A DNA stretch of 64,000 bases from Bugula neritina (Eukaryota > Bryozoa > Gymnolaemata > Cheilostomatida > Bugulidae): contig OZ037767.1 in the NCBI GenBank assembly GCA_964035545.1, forward strand, positions 6,934,207 through 6,998,206, read 5' to 3'. This document shows, piece by piece, positions 12,107-18,772 of the stretch. Below the pieces are notes generated by a model. It made no database searches. It worked only from the letters and a program-made list of their open reading frames with translations, and was not told where the DNA came from. Numbering within the stretch: the stretch's first letter is position 1; every line of letters starts with the position of its first letter. Made by a program: the position numbers and the translations under genes.

Positions 12107-13468
12107 TATTGTTGTAAGTGTAAAACTAAAACGAAAACTCTTAATTACGAAAAGAGAGTAAGTAAAAATAATAGACTAATGGGTTACGGTAATTGCGGTC
12201 AATGCGGATGTAAAAAGACTACATTTGTTGGGTCGGGTTTAGCTAATAATTTAATAAATAATTTACCCTTTGAATTGCATTATCCGGGTCACAATTTTTT
12301 AGGACCGGGTACTAAATTAAATAAGCGTTTAAATGACGACATGACTCCTAAAGAATGGAGTAAACCGGTAGATCGAGACGACGCTATAGCCATGAGACAT
12401 GACGTATGTTACGCGCTTAATAAAGATACTAAAACTAGAAACGAAATATGTGATAAAAATATGCTAGACGAACTGAAAGCTATACCTAATCCTACACCCG
12501 CTGAACAGCGACACAGTCGTTTCGCCTCGGCAATAATAGGTGCGAAAAAACGCTTAGGATGGGGATGGACGAACGAGTTAGCCGAAGAACTGCATAAACC
12601 GGTACAAAAAAAATTTCGTAAAAGACGAGTTTGGGTATCGGGTATCGATAATATTTGGGCGGCTGACTTGGTTGATATGACTGAATTCGCTAAATTTAAT
12701 AACGGTTATAAATATTTATTAACGGTAATAGACGTGTTTTCAAAATACGGTTGGATAATACCTTTAAAAAATAAGACTGGAAAAGCCGTTGCTTTAGCTT
12801 TAAAAACGATTTTAACTCGTCGTAAGCCACAACATTTATGGGTTGACAAGGGTAAAGAATTTTATAATAAAGACGTAAAGTCTTTAATAGACTTATATTC
12901 TACGGAAAATGAAGAAAAGTCTAGCGTAGTAGAGAGGTGGAATAGAACTATGAAAGAGCGAATGTTTAAATATTTTTCGGCTAATAATACTTATAAATAT
13001 ATAGACGTACTAAAAGATTTAGTAAAACGGTATAACGAGACTAAACATTCGTCTATTGGAATGACACCGATTGAAGCTAGTGATCTTTCTAATGAAAACA
13101 AAGTACGCGTGAAATTATATCCAAACTTACCAGCGCTTTCTAAACCTAAATTCGCTATAGGTGATAGAGTACGTATACCGCGTAAAAAACGAACGTTTGA
13201 AAAAGGTTATACCGTTAGATGGACGGAGGAAGTGTTTACTATAAGTAAAATATTATATACTAATCTGACTACTTATAAATTAACTGACTCGGGTGGAGAA
13301 GAAATTCAAGGATCTTTTTACGAACAGGAATTACAAAAGACGAGTCAAGAAATGTATAGAATAGAGCGCGTAATTAAAAAGAAAGGTAAAAAGGCTTTAG
13401 TAAAATGGTTAGGTTATCCCGATTCTCAAAACTCTTGGGTAAATTTAAACGTTTTAGAACGATTATAG
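12104..13468 (+). CDS. Zinc-ribbon / PLA2-like / DDE integrase / chromodomain fusion
   Basis: 454 residues. A CxxC-type zinc ribbon (C3/C4/C6 with C31/C34/C36) is followed by a parvovirus VP1u-type phospholipase A2 domain: calcium loop YPGHNFLGPGT at 60-70 and catalytic HDVCY at 99-103. Residues ~176-325 form a retroviral-type integrase core with D188, D248 and E277 (in VVERWNRT). The D248-E277 gap has 28 intervening residues, about five fewer than I recall for Polinton integrases. A chromodomain (YRIERVIKK...WLGYPDSQNSW) ends the protein at ~418-454. Integration with AATGCA duplication fits. Joining PLA2 to the integrase in one frame is unusual; PLA2 in virions normally helps escape from endosomes. 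Confidence 0.9.
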   Translation: MYCCKCKTKTKTLNYEKRVSKNNRLMGYGNCGQCGCKKTTFVGSGLANNLINNLPFELHYPGHNFLGPGTKLNKRLNDDMTPKEWSKPVDRDDAIAMRHDVCYALNKDTKTRNEICDKNMLDELKAIPNPTPAEQRHSRFASAIIGAKKRLGWGWTNELAEELHKPVQKKFRKRRVWVSGIDNIWAADLVDMTEFAKFNNGYKYLLTVIDVFSKYGWIIPLKNKTGKAVALALKTILTRRKPQHLWVDKGKEFYNKDVKSLIDLYSTENEEKSSVVERWNRTMKERMFKYFSANNTYKYIDVLKDLVKRYNETKHSSIGMTPIEASDLSNENKVRVKLYPNLPALSKPKFAIGDRVRIPRKKRTFEKGYTVRWTEEVFTISKILYTNLTTYKLTDSGGEEIQGSFYEQELQKTSQEMYRIERVIKKKGKKALVKWLGYPDSQNSWVNLNVLERL

Positions 13469-13674
13469 TGGACACAAATGTAGACACAAATGTGGACACT
13501 AGACACAAAAGTGGACACAAACACATTTGTGTCCATAAAAAGTAGACACAAATGTGTTTGTGTCCATAAAAAGTAGACACAAAAGTGGACACAAATGTGT
13601 TTGTGTCCATAAAAAGTAGACACAAAAGTGGACACAAATTAAACGTAAAGTGGACACAAATTAATATATAATAA
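13469..13674. repeat. GGACACAAA direct/inverted repeat cluster between integrase and PX
   Basis: About 17 copies of (G/A)GACACAAA or its complement TTTGTGTCC fill the ~200-bp gap. Some pair to form hairpins such as GGACACAAATGTGTTTGTGTCC-type units (9-bp stem, 4-base loop), repeated with ATAAAAAGTA spacers. The array ends at the PX promoter-like ATATAATAAATG. It is the largest non-coding gap in the left gene block. A replication, packaging or enhancer role is possible but unproven. Confidence 0.85.
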
Positions 13675-14481
13675 ATGAGTTACTTAAAGATTCACGACCC
13701 TATAAAAAGAGATAAAACCGTACAAGATTTTATTTCTCGAAAGAATAAATTAAAAGAAAATTTTAAACGAGAACGCGAGCGAGAATTAAATGCCGCGATG
13801 GCTCAAGAAAAATATTTTGAACCCGTAATTGCTTCGCAAGCTCAAACGACTGACGCGTTAAAACAATTGCTTACATTACCCAATTATAATGTTCAACCGG
13901 CTATAACGGATGGAGTTATAAATTTAGACGAATTTACTCAAAACGCTTTAGCTGGCTTAGAACCCGGCGCTTATAACGTAAAGTGGGATGGTAATAGACA
14001 CGTTATTGGTACAAAACCTATAAGCTTTAACGATGGTAAAATAATTTTTGAAAATGAAGAATATCCGGCGACTAGAGGACTTTTAAGTCTTTTAACGCGT
14101 AAAACGCCTATAGGATACGATGATAATGATTTAGCGAATTACGCTAATATACTCGATAATAGCGGCGCTATATATCAAAGTAAACACGGTCCTATAGATA
14201 AAAATAGTGAAAAATGGAAAAATATTGTTAGACCTATTTGGGAACAATTATATCCTCAGAGAGCGAAACTCGCCGATAGTAAAAAAGCTAAAAGGCAAGT
14301 CGGTGATGGAGTAGTATATTTATCGTCTGATCCTAACGCTTTAGTAGAACGACTCGAACTTTTAATTTCTAGCGCTAAAGCCGGAAATACGGGGGTACGA
14401 AACGAAATTGTGTCTATATTAGACGAATTACTTAGAATGAAAATTATTACTCGTGACTATTATAAAAGTATTCTCGTATAA
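13675..14481 (+). CDS. PX: Polinton PX protein
   Basis: 268 residues. It begins MSYLKIHDPIKRDKTVQDF and ends with SDPNALVERLELLISSAKAG then NTGVRNEIVSILDELLRM, both conserved signatures of the Polinton PX family. The N-terminal third is charged and likely helical; the middle is variable. PX is a presumed virion-associated protein of unknown biochemical role, usually next to capsid genes as here. The start follows ATATAATAAATG, and only 3 bases separate its stop from the next start, which itself carries TATAATAAATG. The frame is intact. Recognition is from the family's conserved ends. Confidence 0.85.
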   Translation: MSYLKIHDPIKRDKTVQDFISRKNKLKENFKRERERELNAAMAQEKYFEPVIASQAQTTDALKQLLTLPNYNVQPAITDGVINLDEFTQNALAGLEPGAYNVKWDGNRHVIGTKPISFNDGKIIFENEEYPATRGLLSLLTRKTPIGYDDNDLANYANILDNSGAIYQSKHGPIDKNSEKWKNIVRPIWEQLYPQRAKLADSKKAKRQVGDGVVYLSSDPNALVERLELLISSAKAGNTGVRNEIVSILDELLRMKIITRDYYKSILV

Positions 14482-14484
14482 TAA

Positions 14485-14796
14485 ATGTACGTTTACGATA
14501 AAAGACAACGATTACAAAGACACTACGCCGGTGGTGGAATATTTGATACCATTAGGAATGTAGTAACTAAAATAGCTAGTAATTCCAGCGTAAGAGAATT
14601 AGGTAAAAAGGCTATAGCTAAAGCGGGTACCGCGGCCGGTGAAAAAATTGTTAACGCGATTAAAAAAAGAAGACAAAAAAAGTTAAACGCTAAAAGTCAA
14701 GCTATATTACAAAAACTTAATTTAGCTAAAGATATATTAAATAATAATAATATAAGCAATATTTTAGAAGGTTCTGGACAAGCTATAGCTTATTAA
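14485..14796 (+). CDS. Small basic amphipathic virion-type protein
   Basis: 103 residues. A short N-terminus ends in HYAGGGIF, which resembles a Gly-Gly maturation protease site followed by an amphipathic segment (IFDTIRNVVTKIA). Then come an Ala/Gly-rich stretch (KAIAKAGTAAGEKI) and a lysine-rich KKRRQKK cluster. The size and composition recall adenovirus pX/pVI-like minor core proteins of adintoviruses, but I cannot assign it firmly. It lies between PX and the capsid gene, with TATAATAAATG at its start. Cleavage by the protease at 30883-31296 is inferred. Confidence 0.6.
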   Translation: MYVYDKRQRLQRHYAGGGIFDTIRNVVTKIASNSSVRELGKKAIAKAGTAAGEKIVNAIKKRRQKKLNAKSQAILQKLNLAKDILNNNNISNILEGSGQAIAY

Positions 14797-14817
14797 GAAA
14801 TTATTTTACTATAATAA

Positions 14818-16092
14818 ATGGACTCTCTAAATATTACACAAAAAATTGTACTCGATACGAGCGTAGAGCGTGATCAGGTACACGAATACGAACCCGTAAC
14901 GGGAACGAATTTAAATACTCCCAGTGAAATTAGAATAGTTATTAATCAACAAGATTTGTACGTTCAACCGAGTAAAAGTTATTTGATTATCGAAGGTCGT
15001 TTAACTAAAGCCGACGGAACCGCATACGCCGACGCCGACTTAGTAACGTTAACGAATAATGGTATGGCTTATTTGTTTAAAAGTATTAGATATCAACTCG
15101 ATGGACACGACTTGGAATATATAAATAATCCCGGACACGCTTCGACCATAATGGGTTTACTAACTTATCCCGACGACTACGGTAAGTCGAGAGGTCTTAA
15201 TCAGTTGTGGTCAAAAGACACTACCGCAGCCGCTGCCGCCGCTAATTTAGGTTTTAATGCGCGTCAAATTTATATTATACAAAAGCCAGATCCTAAAGGT
15301 ACTTTTAGTATTAAAGTGGATCTTAGACATTTGTTCGGATTCGCCGATGATTACGAAAAAGTATTATACGGTATAAAACATCAACTAACGCTAGTACGCG
15401 ATACCAACGATAACGCTATTTATAGAGCTAACGGTGTAGACGCGGGAAAAATAACGTTGAATAAAGTGTCGTGGTGGATGCCTCACGTAACGCCTAGTTT
15501 TGAAATGAAGCATAAACTCTATAAAATTATAGAGAGTAAGGCGCAACTACCCCTAATTTATAGATCTAGATGGTGTGATAGTATCGCGGTGCCGCAGACT
15601 ACTAATTTTACGTGGCGTTTGGGTTCTAGAGGAGATACGGAAAAACCTAAATATATTATCGTAGGTTTTCAAACGGATAAAACTGAAAGTCAAACGGCTA
15701 ATCCGGCCGTATTCGATCACGTTAACGTTAAAAGCGTATACGCGATGCTAAACAGCGAGCGGTATCCCGAAGTTGATTACGATATAGATTTTGCTAAAAT
15801 GAAGTTTAGTAGAGTGTACGGAGACGCTTCTAAATTTTGCGGAGAATATTACGGTATAAACGAGCTAATCGCTTATTCAAACGTATTACCTTCGGAATAT
15901 AAAGATCTTTACGCTTTGTTCGTAATAGACGTTAGTAAGCAAAGCGAGGCTCTTAAAAGTAGCGTAGCCGATATTCAATTGAGAGTTCAGTTTAGTCAAA
16001 ATGTACCGGCTAATACTCAAGCTTACGCGCTAATTTTATCGGATAAAACTATGTCTCTCAGTTCCGATGGAAACAATTTAAAAGTTATATAA
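14818..16092 (+). CDS. MCP: Probable major capsid protein (double jelly-roll type)
   Basis: 424 residues. It starts MDSLNITQKIVLDTSVERD and contains EIRIVINQQDLYVQPSKSYL, VDLRHLFGFADDYEKVLYG, VPQTTNFTWRL, NSERYPEVDYDIDF and a late LRVQFSQNVPANTQAYALIL. These blocks match a widespread Polinton capsid-like family that I recognise from invertebrate genomes. Length fits a compact double jelly-roll (PRD1 P3-like size). No transmembrane helix or signal peptide. Its stop abuts the next ATG directly (TAAATG). The assignment rests on family memory and position; a structure prediction would settle it. Confidence 0.7.
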   Translation: MDSLNITQKIVLDTSVERDQVHEYEPVTGTNLNTPSEIRIVINQQDLYVQPSKSYLIIEGRLTKADGTAYADADLVTLTNNGMAYLFKSIRYQLDGHDLEYINNPGHASTIMGLLTYPDDYGKSRGLNQLWSKDTTAAAAAANLGFNARQIYIIQKPDPKGTFSIKVDLRHLFGFADDYEKVLYGIKHQLTLVRDTNDNAIYRANGVDAGKITLNKVSWWMPHVTPSFEMKHKLYKIIESKAQLPLIYRSRWCDSIAVPQTTNFTWRLGSRGDTEKPKYIIVGFQTDKTESQTANPAVFDHVNVKSVYAMLNSERYPEVDYDIDFAKMKFSRVYGDASKFCGEYYGINELIAYSNVLPSEYKDLYALFVIDVSKQSEALKSSVADIQLRVQFSQNVPANTQAYALILSDKTMSLSSDGNNLKVI

Positions 16093-16849
16093 ATGGATAA
16101 TAGAATTTTAAGAGAAATTGCTGATAATACGGCCTCTAAACAAACGATGACTATAGGAGTTACCGATACTAAAACGAGAATAATTACTCAACTTAATCCG
16201 CCTATAGAATTAAATAAAAAAAAAATAAGAAATGTGTCTTATTAGTTTAGATACGTTTTATTCTTTTCCAAACATTAGTACCGATAGAAATTCCTATAGA
16301 TGGTCTAAAGACGGTGGTACTACGTGGCATTTAGTTTCGTTACCAGTCGGAGTGTACGAATTAGATCAATTAGAAGAAGCTATTCAAGACGAAATAGTAA
16401 AAGAGGGGGGTAATAGAAACGGTATTACTTTACAAGCTAATAAAGTAACTTTTAGAATTATACTTAAATTAAAACCTAATTACCGAATAGATTTTAACGT
16501 TGAAAATTCTTTAAGAGACGTTTTAGGTTTTGACGCGGCGATATATAATCAACCATATATCGAAGCTACAAACATAGTAAATATTTTAAATATAAACGCT
16601 ATACACGTACAAGTTGATTGTATTAACGGAAGTTATATCGATGGTACTTATAAACCCGTTATCTATTCATTTTTTCCGAGCGTTAGTCCGGGATATAAAA
16701 TAATAGAAAAACCTCATAATTTAATATACCTACCCGTTCACGTTAAATATATTAAGACGTTAACCGTTACGGTAACCGATCAAAAAGGTAATTTATTAGA
16801 TCTTAGCGGTGAACAACTTTCGATAAGATTTCATTTAAGAGAAGTTTAA
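16093..16849 (+). pseudogene. Probable minor capsid/penton-like gene, frameshifted at an A10 run
   Basis: A 50-codon frame (16093-16245) starting MDNRILREIADN has the TATATAAATG start motif. It stops just after a ten-A run (16216-16225). The next frame is open from at least 16232 to 16849 (205 residues) and carries LDTFYSFPNIS and NSLRDVLGFDAA, the continuation expected for this Polinton family. The ATG at 16232 has no promoter motif and lies mid-family. So one gene is split by a one-base register change at the homopolymer. It may be a sequencing error, a true mutation or polymerase slippage. Family role (single jelly-roll penton or minor capsid) is inferred from position. Confidence 0.7.
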
Positions 16850-16861
16850 TGTATTATATAA

Positions 16862-17431
16862 ATGGGTTATTGCGAAATTATAGGAAACGTGCCGCAGGCG
16901 CAAAAACAAAAAATAATGAACGCTTATAGAAGCGGTAAGGGTTGCGTTATTAAATTGCCTCTCGAAAGCGGAAATGATAAACTAGTCGTTACGAAAACGC
17001 AAAACGATAATATTTTAAAAGCGTTAAACGCGAATAAAAAAAATATAACGCTCGAAATGTCTCCGTCGTTAGTAAAAACTAACGCGTCAATGAGCGGAGG
17101 ATTTTTAGGAGCTCTATTGGGTATAGCCACGAGAGTAATACCTACGTTATTAAAAACTATTATACCGGGTGTACTTTCAGGAGCCGCTAGCGCCGGAGTC
17201 GAAAGAGCTATTAAAGGTAAAGGTCTTTATTTGAAAAAAGGCGGATGCGTATGTTCCGTAGAACCTAATTTAAACGGTTCTATTACTTTAAAACCAGTCG
17301 CGTCGTCTAATTTAATGAAGGGTAACGGTTTATATTTAAAACAAGGTTCTAGCTATATAAAAGGCGAAGGTTTAATTTTAGGTCCGAATAGTCCGTTTAA
17401 AAACATTCCTCTTTTAGGTATGCTATTATAG
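16862..17431 (+). CDS. Minor virion protein with hydrophobic segment and GKGLYLK repeats
   Basis: 189 residues. An N-terminal charged domain (QAQKQKIMNAYRSGKG...) is followed by a hydrophobic glycine-rich region at about 79-110 (SGGFLGALLGIATRVIPTLL) and three spaced C-terminal repeats: GKGLYLKK, GNGLYLKQ and GEGLILGP. This layout is common to a Polinton/adintovirus protein family placed after the capsid genes. A membrane-active or internal capsid role similar to adenovirus pVI is plausible but not shown. The start has TATATAAATG. No lesion is seen. Confidence 0.65.
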   Translation: MGYCEIIGNVPQAQKQKIMNAYRSGKGCVIKLPLESGNDKLVVTKTQNDNILKALNANKKNITLEMSPSLVKTNASMSGGFLGALLGIATRVIPTLLKTIIPGVLSGAASAGVERAIKGKGLYLKKGGCVCSVEPNLNGSITLKPVASSNLMKGNGLYLKQGSSYIKGEGLILGPNSPFKNIPLLGMLL

Positions 17432-17440
17432 TTTAAGAAA

Positions 17441-17453
17441 ACATATATAAATG
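17441..17453 (+). promoter_or_regulatory. TATATAAATG start motif of the 130-residue gene
   Basis: TTTAAGAAAACATATATAAATG precedes the gene. The same 25-30 bp block is duplicated at 17847-17875. Confidence 0.6.
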
Positions 17454-17843
17454 TCAACAGTAATTACTTATAAAAGCCTCGACGGCACCCCAATTACCGA
17501 AACGATATATAAAACTTCCGAATACGAAAAACGAATGTACGAAAGCGGTGATTTAAAAGAAATAATTATATATAAAAATTTTAATATATTAGACGAAATG
17601 ACTAATCCGTCTAACGAACGTGATTTACTCGAAGAACGCGTTTATACTAATAAAAGAGAAATTATTTATAAAGAAAATGATGGAAAATTAAAAATAAAAA
17701 CTATTTACAAAACTAAAGAAATAATTCAAGAACTTAACGTAGGTTTAATGAATTACGCGGCGGCTAGAATACCGTCATTCTTTACTAAACTAAAATACGC
17801 CGAAGACGAAATAGAAAAAAGAAGAAATGACGCTTTACATTAA
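17451..17843 (+). CDS. Hypothetical charged protein
   Basis: 130 residues, rich in Glu, Lys and Tyr, probably mixed alpha/beta. There is no transmembrane segment, cysteine motif or recognised domain. The start is supported by the TATATAAATG motif shared with the other genes. Its position between virion genes and a convergent membrane-protein gene suggests an accessory function; nothing more specific can be said. Confidence 0.6.
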   Translation: MSTVITYKSLDGTPITETIYKTSEYEKRMYESGDLKEIIIYKNFNILDEMTNPSNERDLLEERVYTNKREIIYKENDGKLKIKTIYKTKEIIQELNVGLMNYAAARIPSFFTKLKYAEDEIEKRRNDALH

Positions 17844-17846
17844 AAT

Positions 17847-17875
17847 ATTATAGTTAAAGAAAACATATATAAATA
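17847..17875 (+). promoter_or_regulatory. Orphan duplicate of the upstream promoter motif, ATG changed to ATA
   Basis: AGTTAAAGAAAACATATATAAATA repeats the leader of the preceding gene (17430-17453) almost exactly, but the start codon reads ATA and no open frame follows. It looks like the remnant of a duplicated or lost gene. Confidence 0.55.
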
Positions 17876-17906
17876 TACGGATAATTTTTATATTGAACTT
17901 CCTTTT

Positions 17907-17935
17907 TTAATTAATTATAATATATAATTAATTAA
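17907..17935. terminator. Near-palindrome between convergent genes
   Basis: TTAATTAATTATAATATATAATTAATTAA-type sequence with ~11-bp complementary arms spans the stop codon of the minus-strand gene and lies 64 bp past the plus-strand gene. Its position suits a 3'-end or transcription boundary; function inferred. Confidence 0.4.
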
Positions 17936-18411
17936 CAAACGTTGTTACGAGCGATTATTATGTCGCTTTTTTTATTCGATATTACGTTATTAATATTTTT
18001 ATATTTTTCGGTTATAGCGTCGTACTCTCGTTCGTCTATATGAGAGTCGCTTAAAAATTTCGATAACATAGAATTAATTTCTAATTTTGAATCTTTTATA
18101 AAGGTATATATATCTAAATACATTAACGTAGATTTAATTAATTTAGTATCTTGAGAAGAAATAGAAGTAGTAATTACGCTCATTATACTTACTATTATAG
18201 ATAATGGTAATAACGTTTGTTTAGTAACGTTAGCGTTTATTAACGCCGTAATAATAACGCCGCATATTAAATTCGTTGTACCGCATAATCCCGAAATTAT
18301 TTTTAACGATTTCGATAGCCAATTAAAATGATTAAGTTTTTGTTCGTATTCGTTTTCTAATTTAATAATTTCATCGTTTAAGAGTTCTAATTTTTCTCGT
18401 CGAAAGTCCAT
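17932..18411 (-). CDS. Two-helix membrane protein with coiled-coil ends
   Basis: 159 residues. Residues 5-30 are a charged helix (EKLELLNDEIIKLENEYEQK). Two hydrophobic segments follow at about 36-60 (IISGLCGTTNLICGVIITAL) and 67-86 (LLPLSIIVSIMSVITTSI). A long C-terminal helical region ends the protein. The topology recalls SLATT-type two-TM proteins and a small family I have seen in arthropod Polintons, but I cannot name it. It is transcribed opposite to its neighbours and diverges from the 85-residue frame across a short TATATAAA spacer. Start motif TATATAAATG present. Confidence 0.6.
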   Translation of the reverse strand: MDFRREKLELLNDEIIKLENEYEQKLNHFNWLSKSLKIISGLCGTTNLICGVIITALINANVTKQTLLPLSIIVSIMSVITTSISSQDTKLIKSTLMYLDIYTFIKDSKLEINSMLSKFLSDSHIDEREYDAITEKYKNINNVISNKKSDIIIARNNVC

Positions 18412-18426
18412 TTATATAAAAAAATG
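18409..18426. promoter_or_regulatory. Short divergent promoter-like spacer
   Basis: CATTTATATAAAAAAATG lies between a minus-strand ATG and a plus-strand ATG. Only the minus side matches the TATATAAATG consensus fully; the plus side has a run of A instead. Confidence 0.5.
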
Positions 18427-18681
18427 ATTTTTATTATTTTATTATTTTATAATATGAATCTTACCGTTGAATTACTCGATAAACTAATAGCTGAAACCGA
18501 ACAAAAAAAATATACACCGTTACTCGAATATTTATATATACCAGTAATTAATAATATATCTCTTAAAGAAATTAATTTTAGAACGAGAAAACAAATTCCT
18601 AACATTAATAAATATTTTTATATAAAAAGTATTTTAAAACGCGAAGCTTATAAACGAAAAGAAGAAAATAGAGACGTATAA
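18424..18681 (+). CDS. Small hypothetical protein
   Basis: Up to 85 residues. The first ATG gives a hydrophobic MIFIILLFYN leader, but the internal ATG at 18454 starts MNLTVELLDKLI, a helical, charged protein that looks more natural. It is the only frame in the element lacking a clean TAAATG start. No domain recognised. It is followed by a ~90-bp gap with CAGCCCACGTTAGTTTCTCAG and AT-rich DNA before polB. Confidence 0.4.
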   Translation: MIFIILLFYNMNLTVELLDKLIAETEQKKYTPLLEYLYIPVINNISLKEINFRTRKQIPNINKYFYIKSILKREAYKRKEENRDV

Positions 18682-18772
18682 CAGCCCACGTTAGTTTCTC
18701 AGTATTATTACTTATTTTACATAAGTAATAATATTAAAAATTGATATTACTATTAAAGAATATATTATATAA

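Noticed and set aside
13374-13637. Minus-strand Cys/Thr/Phe-rich frames over the GGACACAAA array
   Set aside because: They arise from the repeat unit read in reverse and lack a start motif and homology.
13469-13674. CRISPR array
   Set aside because: Repeats are short, overlapping and inverted without unique regular spacers, in a eukaryotic context.
16232-16849. Minor capsid gene starting at ATG 16232
   Set aside because: The family N-terminus and the TATATAAATG motif are in the short frame upstream, so this ATG is probably not the natural start.
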